A stretch of 64,000 bases of DNA from Bryobacteraceae bacterium (GCA_026002875.1 BPGE01000001.1:930001-994000); one strand, 5' to 3'. Shown: positions 52,574 to 63,095, numbered from the stretch's first letter. Made by a program: numbers and translations. Notes: generated from the sequence alone by a model not told the origin.

Positions 52574-53071
52574 ATGCCACAGCCACTCGTGTCGAAATCT
52601 GCCGCCAGCCCGCGGCGGCGGCGCCGCAGCCGGGGCAACACCGCCGTGGAGACGGCGATGATCCTGCTGCCGCTGCTGGCCCTGACGCTGGCCTTCATCG
52701 ACCATGGACTGGTCGTGTTCCTGCAGTCGACCTTCCAGCATGCAGTGCGGGAGGGTGTCCGCTATGCGGTGACGTACCAGACGGTCAGCGGCATGGGCCA
52801 CGACGATTCGATCCGGCACATCGTTGTGAGTCAGTCGATGGGATTCCTGGCGGGACGGGGCAATTCGGTCAAGATCCGGTATTTTGATCCCACGACGTTC
52901 CAGGAAGTGCCGGACAACATGCCGGGCAATATCGTGGAGGTTTCGATCGAAGGATACCAGTACAGCTGGCTGGCGCCGCTGTGGAGGGCGCCGGGAACCA
53001 TTTTCATCGGCGCCCGGGCGGCGGACCGGATGGAGGGGCTGCCGACAGGCGCCTCGCCGCCGCCCCGGTGA
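52574..53071 (+). CDS. TadE-like pseudopilin
   Basis: 165 residues, with GGACAGAG before the ATG. An Arg-rich cytoplasmic leader (PRRRRRSRGN) precedes TAVETAMILLPLLALTLAFI, which is the TadE pattern: prepilin-type Gly, then a Glu at +5 within a hydrophobic helix. The remaining 120 residues are extracytoplasmic. TadE/TadF are minor pseudopilins of Flp/Tad pili. First gene of a three-gene set; the Tad ATPases, peptidase and secretin are not in the window. Confidence 0.82.
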   Translation: MPQPLVSKSAASPRRRRRSRGNTAVETAMILLPLLALTLAFIDHGLVVFLQSTFQHAVREGVRYAVTYQTVSGMGHDDSIRHIVVSQSMGFLAGRGNSVKIRYFDPTTFQEVPDNMPGNIVEVSIEGYQYSWLAPLWRAPGTIFIGARAADRMEGLPTGASPPPR

Positions 53072-53095
53072 GACCGGCTGGAGGAGGACAGCGAT

Positions 53096-53716
53096 ATGAG
53101 CGGAAGGAGATCGGGAAGGCAGCGGGGCAATTCGCTGATCGAGTTCGGACTGGCGTTGTCGCTGCTTCTGGCGCTTTACGTCTGGATGCTCGTGTTCGGC
53201 CTGGACCTGAGGCGCATGATGCAGACCAGCCAGGTGAGCCGGGACGCAGGCCATATGTACGCGCGGGGCGTGGACTTTTCGCTGCCGGGCAACCAGGATG
53301 TGCTGGTGCGGCTGGCGGCGGGAATGAATATGACGCGGACGGGCGGCTCGGGCGTCGTGATCCTGACGCGGCTCCTGAAGGTCGGCTCGCAGGAATGCAC
53401 GGATGGCGGCGTGGCGCTCGCCTCCTGCTCCAACCTGGGCAAGACCGTGGTGACCCAGCGCCTGGTGGTGGGCAACGCCAGCCTGAAGCCGAGCAAGGTG
53501 GCCTCGCCGCCGGGGACGCTGCTGCAGGCGGACGGGTCGATCACGCCGGCCGATTACCTGACCAAGAGCGGAGCGGTGGCTACCAACTTTGAATCGATCC
53601 TCCCGTTGGCGGATGGCGAGACCGCATATGTGGCGGAGGCGTGGTTCGAATCGCCAGTAAAGAATTTTCCAACGATGAACAACAGGGGGCCGATTTATGC
53701 AAGGACGATCTTCTGA
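53096..53716 (+). CDS. TadE/TadG-like pseudopilin
   Basis: 206 residues. GRQRGNSLIEFGLALSLLLA has the same processing pattern (Gly, then Glu at +5) and a membrane helix, followed by a beta-rich extracytoplasmic domain with two Cys (QECTDGGVALASCS) that could form a disulfide. GGAGGA precedes the ATG. It overlaps the next gene by 20 bp, so the three genes are translated together. Confidence 0.8.
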   Translation: MSGRRSGRQRGNSLIEFGLALSLLLALYVWMLVFGLDLRRMMQTSQVSRDAGHMYARGVDFSLPGNQDVLVRLAAGMNMTRTGGSGVVILTRLLKVGSQECTDGGVALASCSNLGKTVVTQRLVVGNASLKPSKVASPPGTLLQADGSITPADYLTKSGAVATNFESILPLADGETAYVAEAWFESPVKNFPTMNNRGPIYARTIF

Positions 53717-55229
53717 GAACCGGCGGGGCATCGCCCTCGTGATGCTTGCGGTCAGCCTCGCACTGATCGTGTTTATGGTGGGCCTGGCAGTCGATGCGTC
53801 CTATCTTTACACGGTGAGGGCGAAACTGTCGATGGCCTGCGACGCCGCTGCGTTGGCCGCGGCCCGCTCGCTGAATGTCGGCCTGTCGATGGCCGCGCAG
53901 GAGGCGTCAGCCCGGGCCCGGGCGCAGGCGTTCTTCGATGCGAATTTCCCCGACGGCGCATTGAGCACGCGCAACCGGACTTCCAGCATCTCCGTGGAAG
54001 AAACAGCGTTGCGGACCCGCTCGGTCACTGTCTCGGCCTCAGTCGTGGCGCCCACCTACTTCATGCGGCTGGCTGGCATTCCTTCGGTGCCGGTCTCGGC
54101 CCTGGGCAAAGCGTCCCGCCGCGACGTGAACATGATGATGGTCCTGGACCGCTCGGGCAGCATGCAGTCGGCCGGCGCCTGCGAGCCCATGAAGTCGGCC
54201 GCCAGAAGCTTCGTGTCCCGCTTTGCGGAAGGACGCGACCGGCTGGGCATGATCACCTTTAGCACGGCGTGGCATCTGGCCTATCCGTTGACAAAGAACT
54301 TCAAGACCCAGTCGCCGACCCTGGACTCGGTGATCGGCACGATCTCCTGCGTGGGCGGCACTTCGACGGCGATGGCGATCAGCGAGGCTTACAATCAGCT
54401 CCTCACAGTGAGCGAGCCGGGCGCGCTGAACATCATCATGCTCTTCACCGATGGCATCCCCACAGGACTGACCGCGCAATTCCAGGTCAAGACCGCGACG
54501 GATACACGCTTCGGCAACGGGGAGAACCGGACCGTGGACGGAATTTACCACAACTACCCCAACACGGGAACGACCTACAGCATGCTGCCAAGCGGCTGCC
54601 GCGACACGGCCAACAGGACCTATCCCACCGCTGGCTGGGCGCCGGCGGACCGCATCGGCGTGCTGGTGACCAGCGGCGACGGCACGGCCAGCACCGGCGC
54701 CACCTACGGCCTCGTGAAACCATACGCTACTTCGATTACCGCGACGGACCGCTCTCTGGACGGGCCGACGGGAACCATGACGAGCGGCACGGGGTGCGCC
54801 TTCGGCGCAGGCACCACGGATTACAACCTGATGCGCTACGTGCGGCGCGATATCGCCTTCGTGCCGAATTTCGACCTCTACAACAATCGGATGGACTGCT
54901 GCTACCGCACTGTCTCCTACTTCAGCAGCGGACCCTATGCCGGCCGGATCCGGCCTGACAGGCCGTCATCCGTAGGGGCGGCTGCGACCAACGCCGCCGA
55001 TAACGCCGCCAAACGGATCCGGCAGGACACCAACATGCCCACCATTTTCTACGTGATCGGATTGGGCGACGTAGACAATGTTCTGCTGCGGCGCATCGCC
55101 AACGATCCGGCAAGCCCGACCTACAACAGGGACGAGCCGACCGGGCTCTACGTCTTTGCGCCAGACAAGACGCAATTGAACCAGGCCTTCGCCCGCATTG
55201 CGTCCGAAATCCTGCGCCTGGCCCAGTAG
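53697..55229 (+). CDS. TadG-like protein with von Willebrand A domain
   Basis: 510 residues. SENRRGIALVMLAVSLALIV is the TadG-type N-terminal helix, followed by VDASYLYTVRAKLSMACDAA typical of the Tad_N region. From about 145 there is a VWA domain with an intact metal-ion site (MMVLDRSGSMQ, then GGTSTAMA and LFTDGIPTG). A Cys-containing insert and a C-terminal FYVIGLGDVDNVLLRRIAND complete it. TadG-type proteins anchor or cap Flp pili; the MIDAS suggests surface ligand binding. Last gene of the set. Confidence 0.85.
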   Translation: MQGRSSENRRGIALVMLAVSLALIVFMVGLAVDASYLYTVRAKLSMACDAAALAAARSLNVGLSMAAQEASARARAQAFFDANFPDGALSTRNRTSSISVEETALRTRSVTVSASVVAPTYFMRLAGIPSVPVSALGKASRRDVNMMMVLDRSGSMQSAGACEPMKSAARSFVSRFAEGRDRLGMITFSTAWHLAYPLTKNFKTQSPTLDSVIGTISCVGGTSTAMAISEAYNQLLTVSEPGALNIIMLFTDGIPTGLTAQFQVKTATDTRFGNGENRTVDGIYHNYPNTGTTYSMLPSGCRDTANRTYPTAGWAPADRIGVLVTSGDGTASTGATYGLVKPYATSITATDRSLDGPTGTMTSGTGCAFGAGTTDYNLMRYVRRDIAFVPNFDLYNNRMDCCYRTVSYFSSGPYAGRIRPDRPSSVGAAATNAADNAAKRIRQDTNMPTIFYVIGLGDVDNVLLRRIANDPASPTYNRDEPTGLYVFAPDKTQLNQAFARIASEILRLAQ

Positions 55230-55327
55230 TCCGCCGGGCGGCGGCGGAAGACGGCCGAGGGCGGATGCTTCCGGTGCATGCATTCCAGCGCGCCTCCATG
55301 CACAATGAAAGGCACGGGAGGCGCATC

Positions 55328-56164
55328 ATGGGATCGGGACGCATCGCACTGCTGGCGGCTGCTTCCGTGGCATTCTGCGCCGGCCAGACGAGCCGGGAGT
55401 TGCAGGAGCTGAACTGGGCCGAGTTCGCCGAGCTCGTGCCCGCCCGCATCCAGACCGTGCTTCTGCCAACGGGCACGATCGAGGCCCACGGCGCCATCCA
55501 CAACGGGGCTGACAACACGGCTCCGGTGGAAATCGCCAAAGCCCTCGCCCCCCGGCTGAATGCGCTGATCGCGCCGCTGATTCCCTATGGCGTCACAGGC
55601 AGCCTGGACGGGTATCCGGGCACTTTTCAGATCTCGGAGGCCGCATACCGGCCGTTTGTCGCGGACGTGCTGAAAGGCCTGGCGCGCAACGGATTCCGGA
55701 ACATCATCCTCGTCAACGGCCACGGAGGGCCGCAGACGGCCATCCTGAGCGATCTGGCCGAGCAGGCCAGCCGCGAGCACCGCGTCCGCGTGATGGTGGT
55801 CAACTGGTGGGCGGCGTGCTCCGGCGCCACGCTCAAAGTGTTCGGCGAAGACGGCGGGCACGCCGGCTGGAACGAGACAGCGTTCACGCAGGCCACGCAC
55901 CCGCATCTGGTGCGCCGCGAGCGGTTCAGCCCGGCTCTGGAAATGCCCCGCCCGCCGGCGGGCAGCTGGGCCGCATATCCTTTCCCGGCGCCGGTGATCC
56001 TCTATCAGCCGGGCCAGGGTTCGGTGCGATTTGACGACAGGAAGGCCAGGGAGTATTTTCAGGCTGTCGTGGACTGCGTGACAGAATTGGTCAGGGGGAC
56101 GATCGAACGATGGGACCGCATGAACCTCTATCCCGCCGCGGCTTCGCCCGCGCCGCCGCGCTAG
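55328..56164 (+). CDS. Secreted creatininase-family amidohydrolase
   Basis: 278 residues from the ATG at 55328 (MGSGRIALLAAASVAFCAGQ), which gives a signal peptide; the frame opens further upstream. Creatininase-fold metal ligands are present: Glu and His in PTGTIEAHG, Asp in IHNGADNTAPVE, His in VNGHGGPQTA and Glu in GHAGWNETA. Members hydrolyse cyclic amides or formamides. Export to the periplasm is less usual. The 3' end overlaps the aminotransferase gene by 55 bp in another frame. Confidence 0.85.
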   Translation: MGSGRIALLAAASVAFCAGQTSRELQELNWAEFAELVPARIQTVLLPTGTIEAHGAIHNGADNTAPVEIAKALAPRLNALIAPLIPYGVTGSLDGYPGTFQISEAAYRPFVADVLKGLARNGFRNIILVNGHGGPQTAILSDLAEQASREHRVRVMVVNWWAACSGATLKVFGEDGGHAGWNETAFTQATHPHLVRRERFSPALEMPRPPAGSWAAYPFPAPVILYQPGQGSVRFDDRKAREYFQAVVDCVTELVRGTIERWDRMNLYPAAASPAPPR

Positions 56165-57222
56165 GCGCGCTGCCGCTGCCTGTTCTGACCGAGCGGGCGC
56201 TGGCGCAGATGAGTTATCCGGGCGAAGCGCCGCCGGACGCTGTGTTCCTCAACGCCAACGAGAACCCGCTGGGGCCGTGCGCCGAGGCGCTGGAGGCCAT
56301 GAGCCGGGCGCTGCGCAGCGGCGGCCGGTATCAGTTCGGCGAGACGCTGCGGCTGGCGCGCACGGCCGCGCAGATGGAGGGCGTTCCGGCGGAATGCGTG
56401 CAGTCGTATGCCGGATCCAGTGATCCTCTGCACCGGGTTGTTCTGGCCTTCTGCGGGCCGGGACGCGCGTTCGTGACCGCGGATCCCGGCTATGAAGCAG
56501 GCGAAAGAGCCGCGGCGTTCGTGCAGGCGCCCGTGCACCGTGTTCCCCTGACGCGGGACTACGCACACGACGTCGAGGCCATGCTCCGCACGGCGGGCAA
56601 GGAAGCGGGCGTCTTTTACATCTGCAATCCGAACAATCCGACCGGAACGCTGACGCCGCGCGAGGCGATCGAGCACCTGGTGCGTTCGAAGCCCTCTGGC
56701 AGCGTGGTTCTGATCGACGAGGCCTACATCCACTTCTGCCAGGCGCCGTCCTGCATGGAGATGGTGCGCAGCGGGCGCGATGTGTTCGTGCTCAGAACAT
56801 TCTCAAAGATTTATGGCATGGCGGGGCTGCGCGCCGGGCTCGCCTTCGCCCGCCCGGACCTGCTCGACAGAATCCGTCCCTACGGAACCGGCTTCCTTCC
56901 AGTCACCGGCATGGTGGGGGCGATCGCAAGCCTCGAGGCGAAGGGGCTGGTGGCGGAGCGCCGCGAGTACGTCCGCCGGATCCGCGAGGACCTGATGGCC
57001 TGGCTGCGGGCGAAGCGGATCGATTTCGTGCCCAGTGTCAGCAACAAGATCATGATCCGCACGGCGAGGCCAGGGCGGGAGGTCGCGGCGGCGATGCGCG
57101 AGCGGAAGGTCATGATCGGCCGCTCGTGGCCCTCCTGGCCCAATCATGTCCGCGTGACGCTGGGCACGCCGGAGGAAATGGAGAAATTCAAAGCGGCGTT
57201 TCTCCAGGTGATCTCCTCCTGA
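56110..57222 (+). CDS. Tat-exported HisC-like aminotransferase
   Basis: 370 residues. The N-terminus PLSRRGFARAAALGALPLPV is a twin-arginine signal (SRRGF) with the hydrophobic stretch and a likely cleavage at ALAQ. The mature part is a fold type I PLP enzyme with NANENPLGP, FYICNPNNPTGTLTP, VVLIDEAYIHF and PLP Lys in LRTFSKIYGMAGLRAGLAF, ending VRVTLGTPEEM. Cytoplasmic HisC homologues lack such a leader. Export through Tat fits an enzyme that folds around PLP before transport. It overlaps the secreted creatininase gene by 55 bp, so the two may act together outside the cytoplasm. Confidence 0.85.
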   Translation: MGPHEPLSRRGFARAAALGALPLPVLTERALAQMSYPGEAPPDAVFLNANENPLGPCAEALEAMSRALRSGGRYQFGETLRLARTAAQMEGVPAECVQSYAGSSDPLHRVVLAFCGPGRAFVTADPGYEAGERAAAFVQAPVHRVPLTRDYAHDVEAMLRTAGKEAGVFYICNPNNPTGTLTPREAIEHLVRSKPSGSVVLIDEAYIHFCQAPSCMEMVRSGRDVFVLRTFSKIYGMAGLRAGLAFARPDLLDRIRPYGTGFLPVTGMVGAIASLEAKGLVAERREYVRRIREDLMAWLRAKRIDFVPSVSNKIMIRTARPGREVAAAMRERKVMIGRSWPSWPNHVRVTLGTPEEMEKFKAAFLQVISS

Positions 57223-57388
57223 TTTTCCCGCCATCCTGGCGAAAATCCCCTCAGGCGCGGCGTGACCTTTGTAAATCCGGCGGCCGCTGGCGCCGAGTTT
57301 ACAGCACAAAACGGCTCTGCCTGCGTATGGACCTGTGAAGGCAAAGGCGGGCCGCCAGCCCGCAAACACAGAAAGAGAGGGCAGGAGC

Positions 57389-57811
57389 ATGATCAGAACA
57401 CGCGTGTGGGCGGCGGCTGCGGCCGCAGTCCTGGCATTGGGGATGATTCCCGGCGTGACCCGCGCGGAGGGGAGAAAGATCCGGGCCGAAATTCCGTTCG
57501 CCTTCCAGGCGGGCAATCACCCGTTCGCTGCGGGGACTTATCTGTTCGAGCACGTGGGCGAGAAGCCGGTGCTGGTGATCACGGCGCCGGACGGAGAACG
57601 CACCGCCCTGCTGACGCACCCGGCGGGCAACGTCCCGCAGCCCGCCGCGCCCGGCCTGGTGTTCGAGCGCACCGGGGGGAGCTACAGGCTGGCCGAGGTC
57701 TGGGCTCCGGGAGCAGCGCACCGTGCCGGCGTCGACCGGACGAAGAGTGCAGGGCTGCTCGCTTCTTCCCGGGAGAGAGTCCGCATTGCGGCCACGCTCG
57801 CCGTGCGGTGA
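57389..57811 (+). CDS. Small secreted protein, function unknown
   Basis: 140 residues starting MIRTRVWAAAAAAVLALGMI, with a signal peptide ending near TRAEG and AGGAGC before the ATG. The mature domain begins IRAEIPFAFQAGNHPFAAGT and continues YLFEHVGEKPVLVITAPDG. This is a compact beta fold that is common as single-copy secreted proteins in Acidobacteria, with no known function. Probably monocistronic. Confidence 0.7.
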   Translation: MIRTRVWAAAAAAVLALGMIPGVTRAEGRKIRAEIPFAFQAGNHPFAAGTYLFEHVGEKPVLVITAPDGERTALLTHPAGNVPQPAAPGLVFERTGGSYRLAEVWAPGAAHRAGVDRTKSAGLLASSRERVRIAATLAVR

Positions 57812-57900
57812 GCCAGCCGCCGCGGGGATCCGTCGCCCTGAGAAAAACGGCCGCGGGGCGGAGAATGCAAACCGCGCATCTCCGCTCCGCGGCGCATTGC

Positions 57901-57930
57901 TTGAGGGATGGCGCTTCGATTTTCTATACA
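57901..57930 (+). promoter_or_regulatory. Candidate sdhCAB promoter
   Basis: TTGAGG (57901-57906) and TATACA (57925-57930) with an 18-bp spacer, about 90 bp upstream of the sdhC ATG. The AT-rich -10 region stands out against the GC-rich background. Confidence 0.5.
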
Positions 57931-58018
57931 ATGAGAAGTTCCGGGCATCAGCAATAGCAGGCAGGCCCGGATGCCTGCGAGTCGCCTGAACGTCTCAGGA
58001 AACAGCGGAGCGCCTCCA

Positions 58019-58702
58019 ATGGGAACGATTGCCTTGAACAGCGGTCTGGAAAAGACCGCTTTTTTCTATCAGTCCGTCGTGGGCAAGAAGGTGGTGATGG
58101 CCGTGACGGGCTGCGTCCTCTGCCTCTTCGTGCTCGGCCATATGCTGGGCAATCTGCAGATTTATCAGGGGCCTGAGAAGCTCAACACGTACGCCGCCTT
58201 CCTCCAGGGGCTCGGAGCGGGACTCTGGGCCGTGCGGCTGGTGCTTCTGGCGTGCGTGGGCCTGCACGTCCTGAGCGCCTATCAGCTCTGGAGGCTGAAA
58301 CTGGAAGCGCGGCCGACGCCGTATGTCAAGAAAGCGACGGTGGCTACGACCTACGCGGCGCGGACGATGATCTGGAGCGGGCCGATCGTACTGGCCTTCA
58401 TCATCTACCACCTGCTCCACTTCACCACCGGCCACGCGCATCCGGATTTCCGCCACGGCGATGTCTACCACAACGTGATCGCGGGCTTCAGCAATCCGGC
58501 GGCGAGCCTTTTCTACATCGCCGCCAACATCCTGCTGGCGATTCACCTCTATCACGGCGTCTGGAGCATGTTTCAGACGGTGGGCGTGAACCATCCCCGG
58601 TACACGCCCTGGCTGAAACGCCTGTCGAAAGCCTACGCGTGGGTGATCGGCCTCGGCAACGTGTCCATTCCGCTGGCCGTGCTGACGGGCGTTGTGAAGT
58701 AG
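58019..58702 (+). CDS. sdhC: Succinate dehydrogenase cytochrome b subunit (type B)
   Basis: 227 residues from ATG 58019 ([20 protein letters not shown]), with GGAG upstream. Five membrane helices with His in [36 protein letters not shown] and [15 protein letters not shown] give four axial ligands for two b hemes. This is the single-subunit diheme anchor of type-B succinate:quinone oxidoreductases, so no SdhD is needed. First gene of sdhCAB. Confidence 0.93.
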   Translation: MGTIALNSGLEKTAFFYQSVVGKKVVMAVTGCVLCLFVLGHMLGNLQIYQGPEKLNTYAAFLQGLGAGLWAVRLVLLACVGLHVLSAYQLWRLKLEARPTPYVKKATVATTYAARTMIWSGPIVLAFIIYHLLHFTTGHAHPDFRHGDVYHNVIAGFSNPAASLFYIAANILLAIHLYHGVWSMFQTVGVNHPRYTPWLKRLSKAYAWVIGLGNVSIPLAVLTGVVK

Positions 58703-58721
58703 GACGGGAGGGAAAGCACTC

Positions 58722-60641
58722 ATGGCATTCCAACTGGATCCCCGGACCCCATCGGGACCGCTGGAGCACCGCTGGGCGAAGGCCAAGCAGGAAATGAAGC
58801 TGGTCAGCCCGGCCAACCGGCGCAAGTACTCCGTCATCGTTGTCGGCTCCGGGCTTGCCGGAGGCAGCGCGGCGGCGACGCTGGGCGAACTGGGCTACAA
58901 CGTGAAATGCTTCTGCTTCCAGGATTCGCCGCGCCGTGCGCACTCCATCGCCGCGCAGGGCGGCATCAACGCCGCCAAGAACTACCAGAACGACGGCGAC
59001 AGCGTCTACCGCCTGTTCTACGACACGATCAAAGGCGGCGATTTCCGCTCGCGCGAATCCAACGTGTACCGCCTGGCCGAAGTCAGCGTGAACATCATCG
59101 ACCAGTGCGTGGCGCAGGGAGTGCCGTTCGCGCGCGAGTACGGGGGGACGCTCGCCAACCGCAGCTTCGGCGGCGCGCAGGTGTCGCGCACGTTTTACGC
59201 GCGCGGGCAGACAGGGCAGCAGCTCCTGCTTGGCTGCTACCAGGCGCTGGAGCGCCAGGTGGACGCGGGCCGCGTGCAGATGTTCTCCCGCCATGAAATG
59301 CTCGATCTGGTCGTCATCGACGGGCGGGCGCGCGGCATCATCACGCGCAACCTGGTCACCGGCTCCATCGACTGCCATGTGGCGGACGCCGTGGTGCTGG
59401 CCACGGGCGGCTACGGCAACGTTTTCTATCTCTCCACGAACGCCAAGGGCTCCAACGCCACCGCCATCTGGCGCGCCTACAAGCGCGGCGCCGGTTTCGG
59501 CAATCCCTGTTTCACGCAGATCCATCCCACCTGCATCCCGCAGAGCGGCGACTATCAGTCCAAGCTCACGCTGATGAGCGAGTCGCTGCGCAACGACGGC
59601 AGGATCTGGGTTCCGAAGAAGAAGGGCGACACGCGCAACCCGAACGAGATTCCTGAAGAGGAGCGCGATTACTACCTCGAGCGGATGTACCCGGCCTTCG
59701 GCAACCTCTGCCCGCGAGACATCGCCTCGCGCGCCGCGAAGGTGATGTGCGACCAGGGCTACGGCGTGGGCCCCGGCGGCCGCGGCGTCTATCTCGACTT
59801 CAAGGAAGCCATCCAGCGGCTGGGCCGCAAGACGATCGAGGAGCGCTACGGCAACCTGTTCGAGATGTACGAGCGCATCACCGGCGAGGATCCTTACACG
59901 GTGCCGATGCGCATCTACCCGGCGGTCCATTACACGATGGGCGGCCTGTGGGTGGACTATCACCTGCAGAGCACGATTCCCGGCCTGTTCGTGCTGGGCG
60001 AAGCCAATTTCAGCGACCACGGCGCCAACCGTCTGGGCGCCAGCGCGCTGATGCAGGGCCTGGCCGACGGCTACTTCATCATTCCCTACACGATCGGTCA
60101 TTTCCTGGCCCAGGTGAAGCCCGGCGGGGTCGGAGCAGACCACCCCGAATTCGTTGCAGCCCGCAAGCAGGTGGATGAGCGGACCCGGCGCCTGCTTTCC
60201 ATCAAGGGCAGGAAGACGGTCGACGACTTCCACCGCGAACTCGGCAGGATCATGTGGGAGTACTGCGGCATGGCCCGCAACGCGTCGGGACTGAAGCACG
60301 CCCTGGAGAAGATCCCCGAGCTGCGGGAAGAATTCTGGCAGAACGTCAACGTTCCCGGCAGCGCTGAAGAACTGAATCAGAGCCTGGAAAAGGCCGGCCG
60401 CGTGGCTGATTTCCTCGAACTCGGCGAACTGATGTGCCTGGACGCGCTCGAGCGCGAGGAGAGCTGCGGCGGGCACTTCCGCGAGGAGTACCAGACCGAG
60501 GATGGCGAGGCGAAGCGCGACGACGAGCGCTTCTGCCATGTGGCCGTCTGGGAGCATGCGGGCGAAGGCAGGCGCCCGGTGCGCCATGTGGAGCCGCTGC
60601 AGTTCGAATTCGTCCATCTGGCGCAGCGCAGCTACAAGTGA
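58722..60641 (+). CDS. sdhA: Succinate dehydrogenase flavoprotein subunit
   Basis: 639 residues. The FAD-binding [20 protein letters not shown] and the covalent-flavin His in [20 protein letters not shown] are present. The active-site parts include [16 protein letters not shown]-type Arg/His sequence, [13 protein letters not shown], and the capping domain. It oxidises succinate to fumarate and passes electrons to SdhB. The long form (about 640) matches type-B enzymes. 19 bp after sdhC; full length. Confidence 0.95.
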   Translation: MAFQLDPRTPSGPLEHRWAKAKQEMKLVSPANRRKYSVIVVGSGLAGGSAAATLGELGYNVKCFCFQDSPRRAHSIAAQGGINAAKNYQNDGDSVYRLFYDTIKGGDFRSRESNVYRLAEVSVNIIDQCVAQGVPFAREYGGTLANRSFGGAQVSRTFYARGQTGQQLLLGCYQALERQVDAGRVQMFSRHEMLDLVVIDGRARGIITRNLVTGSIDCHVADAVVLATGGYGNVFYLSTNAKGSNATAIWRAYKRGAGFGNPCFTQIHPTCIPQSGDYQSKLTLMSESLRNDGRIWVPKKKGDTRNPNEIPEEERDYYLERMYPAFGNLCPRDIASRAAKVMCDQGYGVGPGGRGVYLDFKEAIQRLGRKTIEERYGNLFEMYERITGEDPYTVPMRIYPAVHYTMGGLWVDYHLQSTIPGLFVLGEANFSDHGANRLGASALMQGLADGYFIIPYTIGHFLAQVKPGGVGADHPEFVAARKQVDERTRRLLSIKGRKTVDDFHRELGRIMWEYCGMARNASGLKHALEKIPELREEFWQNVNVPGSAEELNQSLEKAGRVADFLELGELMCLDALEREESCGGHFREEYQTEDGEAKRDDERFCHVAVWEHAGEGRRPVRHVEPLQFEFVHLAQRSYK

Positions 60642-60653
60642 GGAGCACTGGCG

Positions 60654-61427
60654 ATGAAGATCATCCTGAACATCTGGCGTCAGAAGAACTCTTCGAGCCC
60701 CGGCAAGATGGTGCGCTACGAGCTCGACAACGTGAACGAGCACATGTCGTTTCTCGAGATGCTCGACGTGCTCAACGAAGAACTGACGCGCAAGGGCGAA
60801 GACCCGGTGACGTTCGAGCACGACTGCCGCGAAGGCATCTGCGGCTGCTGCGGCTTCATGATCAACGGCATCCCGCACGGTCCGGAGCGCGGCACGACGG
60901 TTTGCCAGCTGCACATGCGCCACTTCAGGGATGGCGACGAGCTGTGGCTGGAGCCGTTCCGGGCAAAAGCGTTTCCCGTGATCAAGGACCTGATGGTGGA
61001 CCGCAGCGCCTTCGACCGCATCATTTCCGCGGGCGGCTACATCAGCGTGAACACGGGCTCGGCGCCGGAGGCGAATTCAATTCCGGTGAAGAAGCAGTGC
61101 GCCGACCGCGCCATGGACGCAGCGGCGTGCATCGGCTGCGGCGCCTGCGTTGCCGCCTGCCCGAACGCCAGCGCGTCGCTGTTCGTCTCGGCCAAGATTG
61201 CGCACCTGGGGCTGCTGCCGCAGGGGCAGCCCGAGCGCGACCGGCGCGCCATGCGCATGGTGTTGAAGATGACGGAAGAGGGTTTCGGCTACTGCACCAA
61301 CACGGGCGAGTGCGAAGCCATCTGCCCCAAGGGCGTGAAGATCGAGAACATCGCCATGATGCACCGTGATTTCACGCGCGCCGTGGCGCTGTTCCGGGAA
61401 GAGGCCAAGGTGGGAGGCGCCGGCTGA
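60654..61427 (+). CDS. sdhB: Succinate dehydrogenase iron-sulfur subunit
   Basis: 257 residues. The [2Fe-2S] ligands are in [18 protein letters not shown] with the fourth Cys in GTTVCQLHM. The [4Fe-4S]/[3Fe-4S] sites are in [17 protein letters not shown] and [17 protein letters not shown]. It carries electrons from SdhA to the cytochrome. GAGGAG before the ATG. Complete; last gene of the operon. Confidence 0.95.
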   Translation: MKIILNIWRQKNSSSPGKMVRYELDNVNEHMSFLEMLDVLNEELTRKGEDPVTFEHDCREGICGCCGFMINGIPHGPERGTTVCQLHMRHFRDGDELWLEPFRAKAFPVIKDLMVDRSAFDRIISAGGYISVNTGSAPEANSIPVKKQCADRAMDAAACIGCGACVAACPNASASLFVSAKIAHLGLLPQGQPERDRRAMRMVLKMTEEGFGYCTNTGECEAICPKGVKIENIAMMHRDFTRAVALFREEAKVGGAG

Positions 61428-61501
61428 CGCCGTCTCGCGCGCAGACCGAATTCCGGTTCGGAAACTCGAAAAACGGGGCCCTGCGGTGCTATTCTGGCAT
61501 C

Positions 61502-61972
61502 GTGAAGCGGCCCCGTTTGCTGTTCCTGCCCCTGTTGGCCTTCACCCTTCTGCTGCCCGCCGCCTTCTCCTCCGCTCCTCCGAAATCGTCTTCAAAGAAG
61601 TCCGCGGGACAGTCCGGCCGGCAGGGGGCTGCCAAAAGGCAGGCTGCCGGCAAGCGGAGCTCCTCCCGCAAGGCATCCCCGGCCAGAGTGCAACCCTACC
61701 GGCAGCAGCAGCCCGAACCGCAGCGCATCCGTGAAATCCAGCAGGCGCTGGCCAGCCGCGGATATGCAGTGGAGCCCACCGGCGTCTGGGACGCTGCGAC
61801 GGTGGAAGCGCTCAGGAAGTTTCAGGAGGATCACGAGATCAGGAACCTGAGCGGACGGGGCAAGCTCGATCCGCTCACCCTGATCGCTCTCGGACTCGGT
61901 CCGGCCCACTCCCGCCCCGCGCCGTCCGGCGCCGCGGCGTCAGAGAATTCCATGGAAGGAAGACAACCATGA
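61502..61972 (+). CDS. Secreted peptidoglycan-binding protein
   Basis: 156 residues from a GTG start with a signal peptide ([20 protein letters not shown]). A very basic Ser/Lys/Arg/Ala linker (residues 25-65) is followed by a PG_binding_1 domain: [46 protein letters not shown]. It probably binds the cell wall non-enzymatically. It overlaps the alanine dehydrogenase start by ATGA, an odd functional pairing unless linked through alanine/peptidoglycan metabolism. Confidence 0.82.
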   Translation: MKRPRLLFLPLLAFTLLLPAAFSSAPPKSSSKKSAGQSGRQGAAKRQAAGKRSSSRKASPARVQPYRQQQPEPQRIREIQQALASRGYAVEPTGVWDAATVEALRKFQEDHEIRNLSGRGKLDPLTLIALGLGPAHSRPAPSGAAASENSMEGRQP

Positions 61973-63081
61973 TCATTGGCGTACCCCGCGAAGTGAAGGA
62001 CCACGAATCCCGCGTCGGACTCGTCCCCCACGGCGTCACCGCGCTGGTGGAGGCGGGCCATCAGGTCGTCGTGCAGACCCGCGCCGGCAGCCTCAGCTCC
62101 ATTACGGACGAAGAATATCTCGAGGCGGGCGCCCGCATCGCTCCCACGGCGGCGGATGTCTGGAACGCCGCCGACATCATCGTCAAGGTCAAGGAGCCCC
62201 AGCCCTCCGAATACGGCTTCTTTCGAGAAGGGCTCACCATCTTCACCTATCTGCATCTGGCGCCGCTGCCGGAGCTGACGCAGAAGATGATGGAGACGAA
62301 AGTCACCGGCATCGCCTACGAGACGATCCAGGAAGAGGACGGCTCGCTGCCGCTGCTGACGCCGATGAGCGAAGTGGCCGGCCGTATGGCTGTGCAGATC
62401 GGCGCGCAGTATCTGGAGGCGCCCAACGGCGGACGCGGCGTGCTGCTGGGCGGCATTCCGGGCGTCGCTCCGGGCAATGTCGTCGTGCTCGGCGGAGGCA
62501 CCGTCGGCCACAATGCGGCGCGCATGGCCCATGGCCTCGGCGCGAACGTCACCATCATCGACAAGAACCTCAACCGCCTGCGGGAGCTTGATGACATTTA
62601 CAACGGCGGCGTCATCACGCTGGCGTCCAACGCCTGGACCATCCGCGAATCGCTGCGTCACGCCGATCTCGTCATCGGCGCCGTGCTCATCCCCGGCGCG
62701 AGCGCGCCCAAGCTTGTCAAGCGCGACATGCTTCAGGTGATGAAGCGCAACGCCGTCATTGTCGACGTGGCCATCGACCAGGGCGGCTGCTGCGAGACCT
62801 CCCGCCCCACCACCCACACCGACCCGATCTATTTCGTCGACAACGTGCTTCACTACTGCGTCTCCAACATGCCTGCCGCCGTGCCCCACACCTCCACCTA
62901 CGGACTCACCAACGCCACGTTCCCCTATCTCATGCAGCTCGTGCAGCACGGCGTCCACGAAGCCATCGCCTCCAACCCTGCGCTGGCGCTCGGCGTGAAC
63001 ACTTACAAGGGCCACTGCACGCATCCCGCGGTGGCCGAGTCGCAGAACATCCAGTACACGGAACTTTCGAAACTTCTGTAG
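61969..63081 (+). CDS. ald: Alanine dehydrogenase
   Basis: 370 residues, the family's usual length. [20 protein letters not shown] opens the enzyme, and the substrate Lys lies in [11 protein letters not shown] with His in FTYLHLAPL. The NAD motif is [20 protein letters not shown], and [16 protein letters not shown] completes the signature. It interconverts L-alanine and pyruvate with NAD and ammonia. Followed by a strong terminator. Confidence 0.96.
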   Translation: MIIGVPREVKDHESRVGLVPHGVTALVEAGHQVVVQTRAGSLSSITDEEYLEAGARIAPTAADVWNAADIIVKVKEPQPSEYGFFREGLTIFTYLHLAPLPELTQKMMETKVTGIAYETIQEEDGSLPLLTPMSEVAGRMAVQIGAQYLEAPNGGRGVLLGGIPGVAPGNVVVLGGGTVGHNAARMAHGLGANVTIIDKNLNRLRELDDIYNGGVITLASNAWTIRESLRHADLVIGAVLIPGASAPKLVKRDMLQVMKRNAVIVDVAIDQGGCCETSRPTTHTDPIYFVDNVLHYCVSNMPAAVPHTSTYGLTNATFPYLMQLVQHGVHEAIASNPALALGVNTYKGHCTHPAVAESQNIQYTELSKLL

Positions 63082-63095
63082 AGCTCTGTTCAACC

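Noticed and set aside
58488-60923. An 811-codon minus-strand frame opposite sdhA
   Set aside because: Shadow frame; sdhA on the plus strand has all family motifs and correct length.
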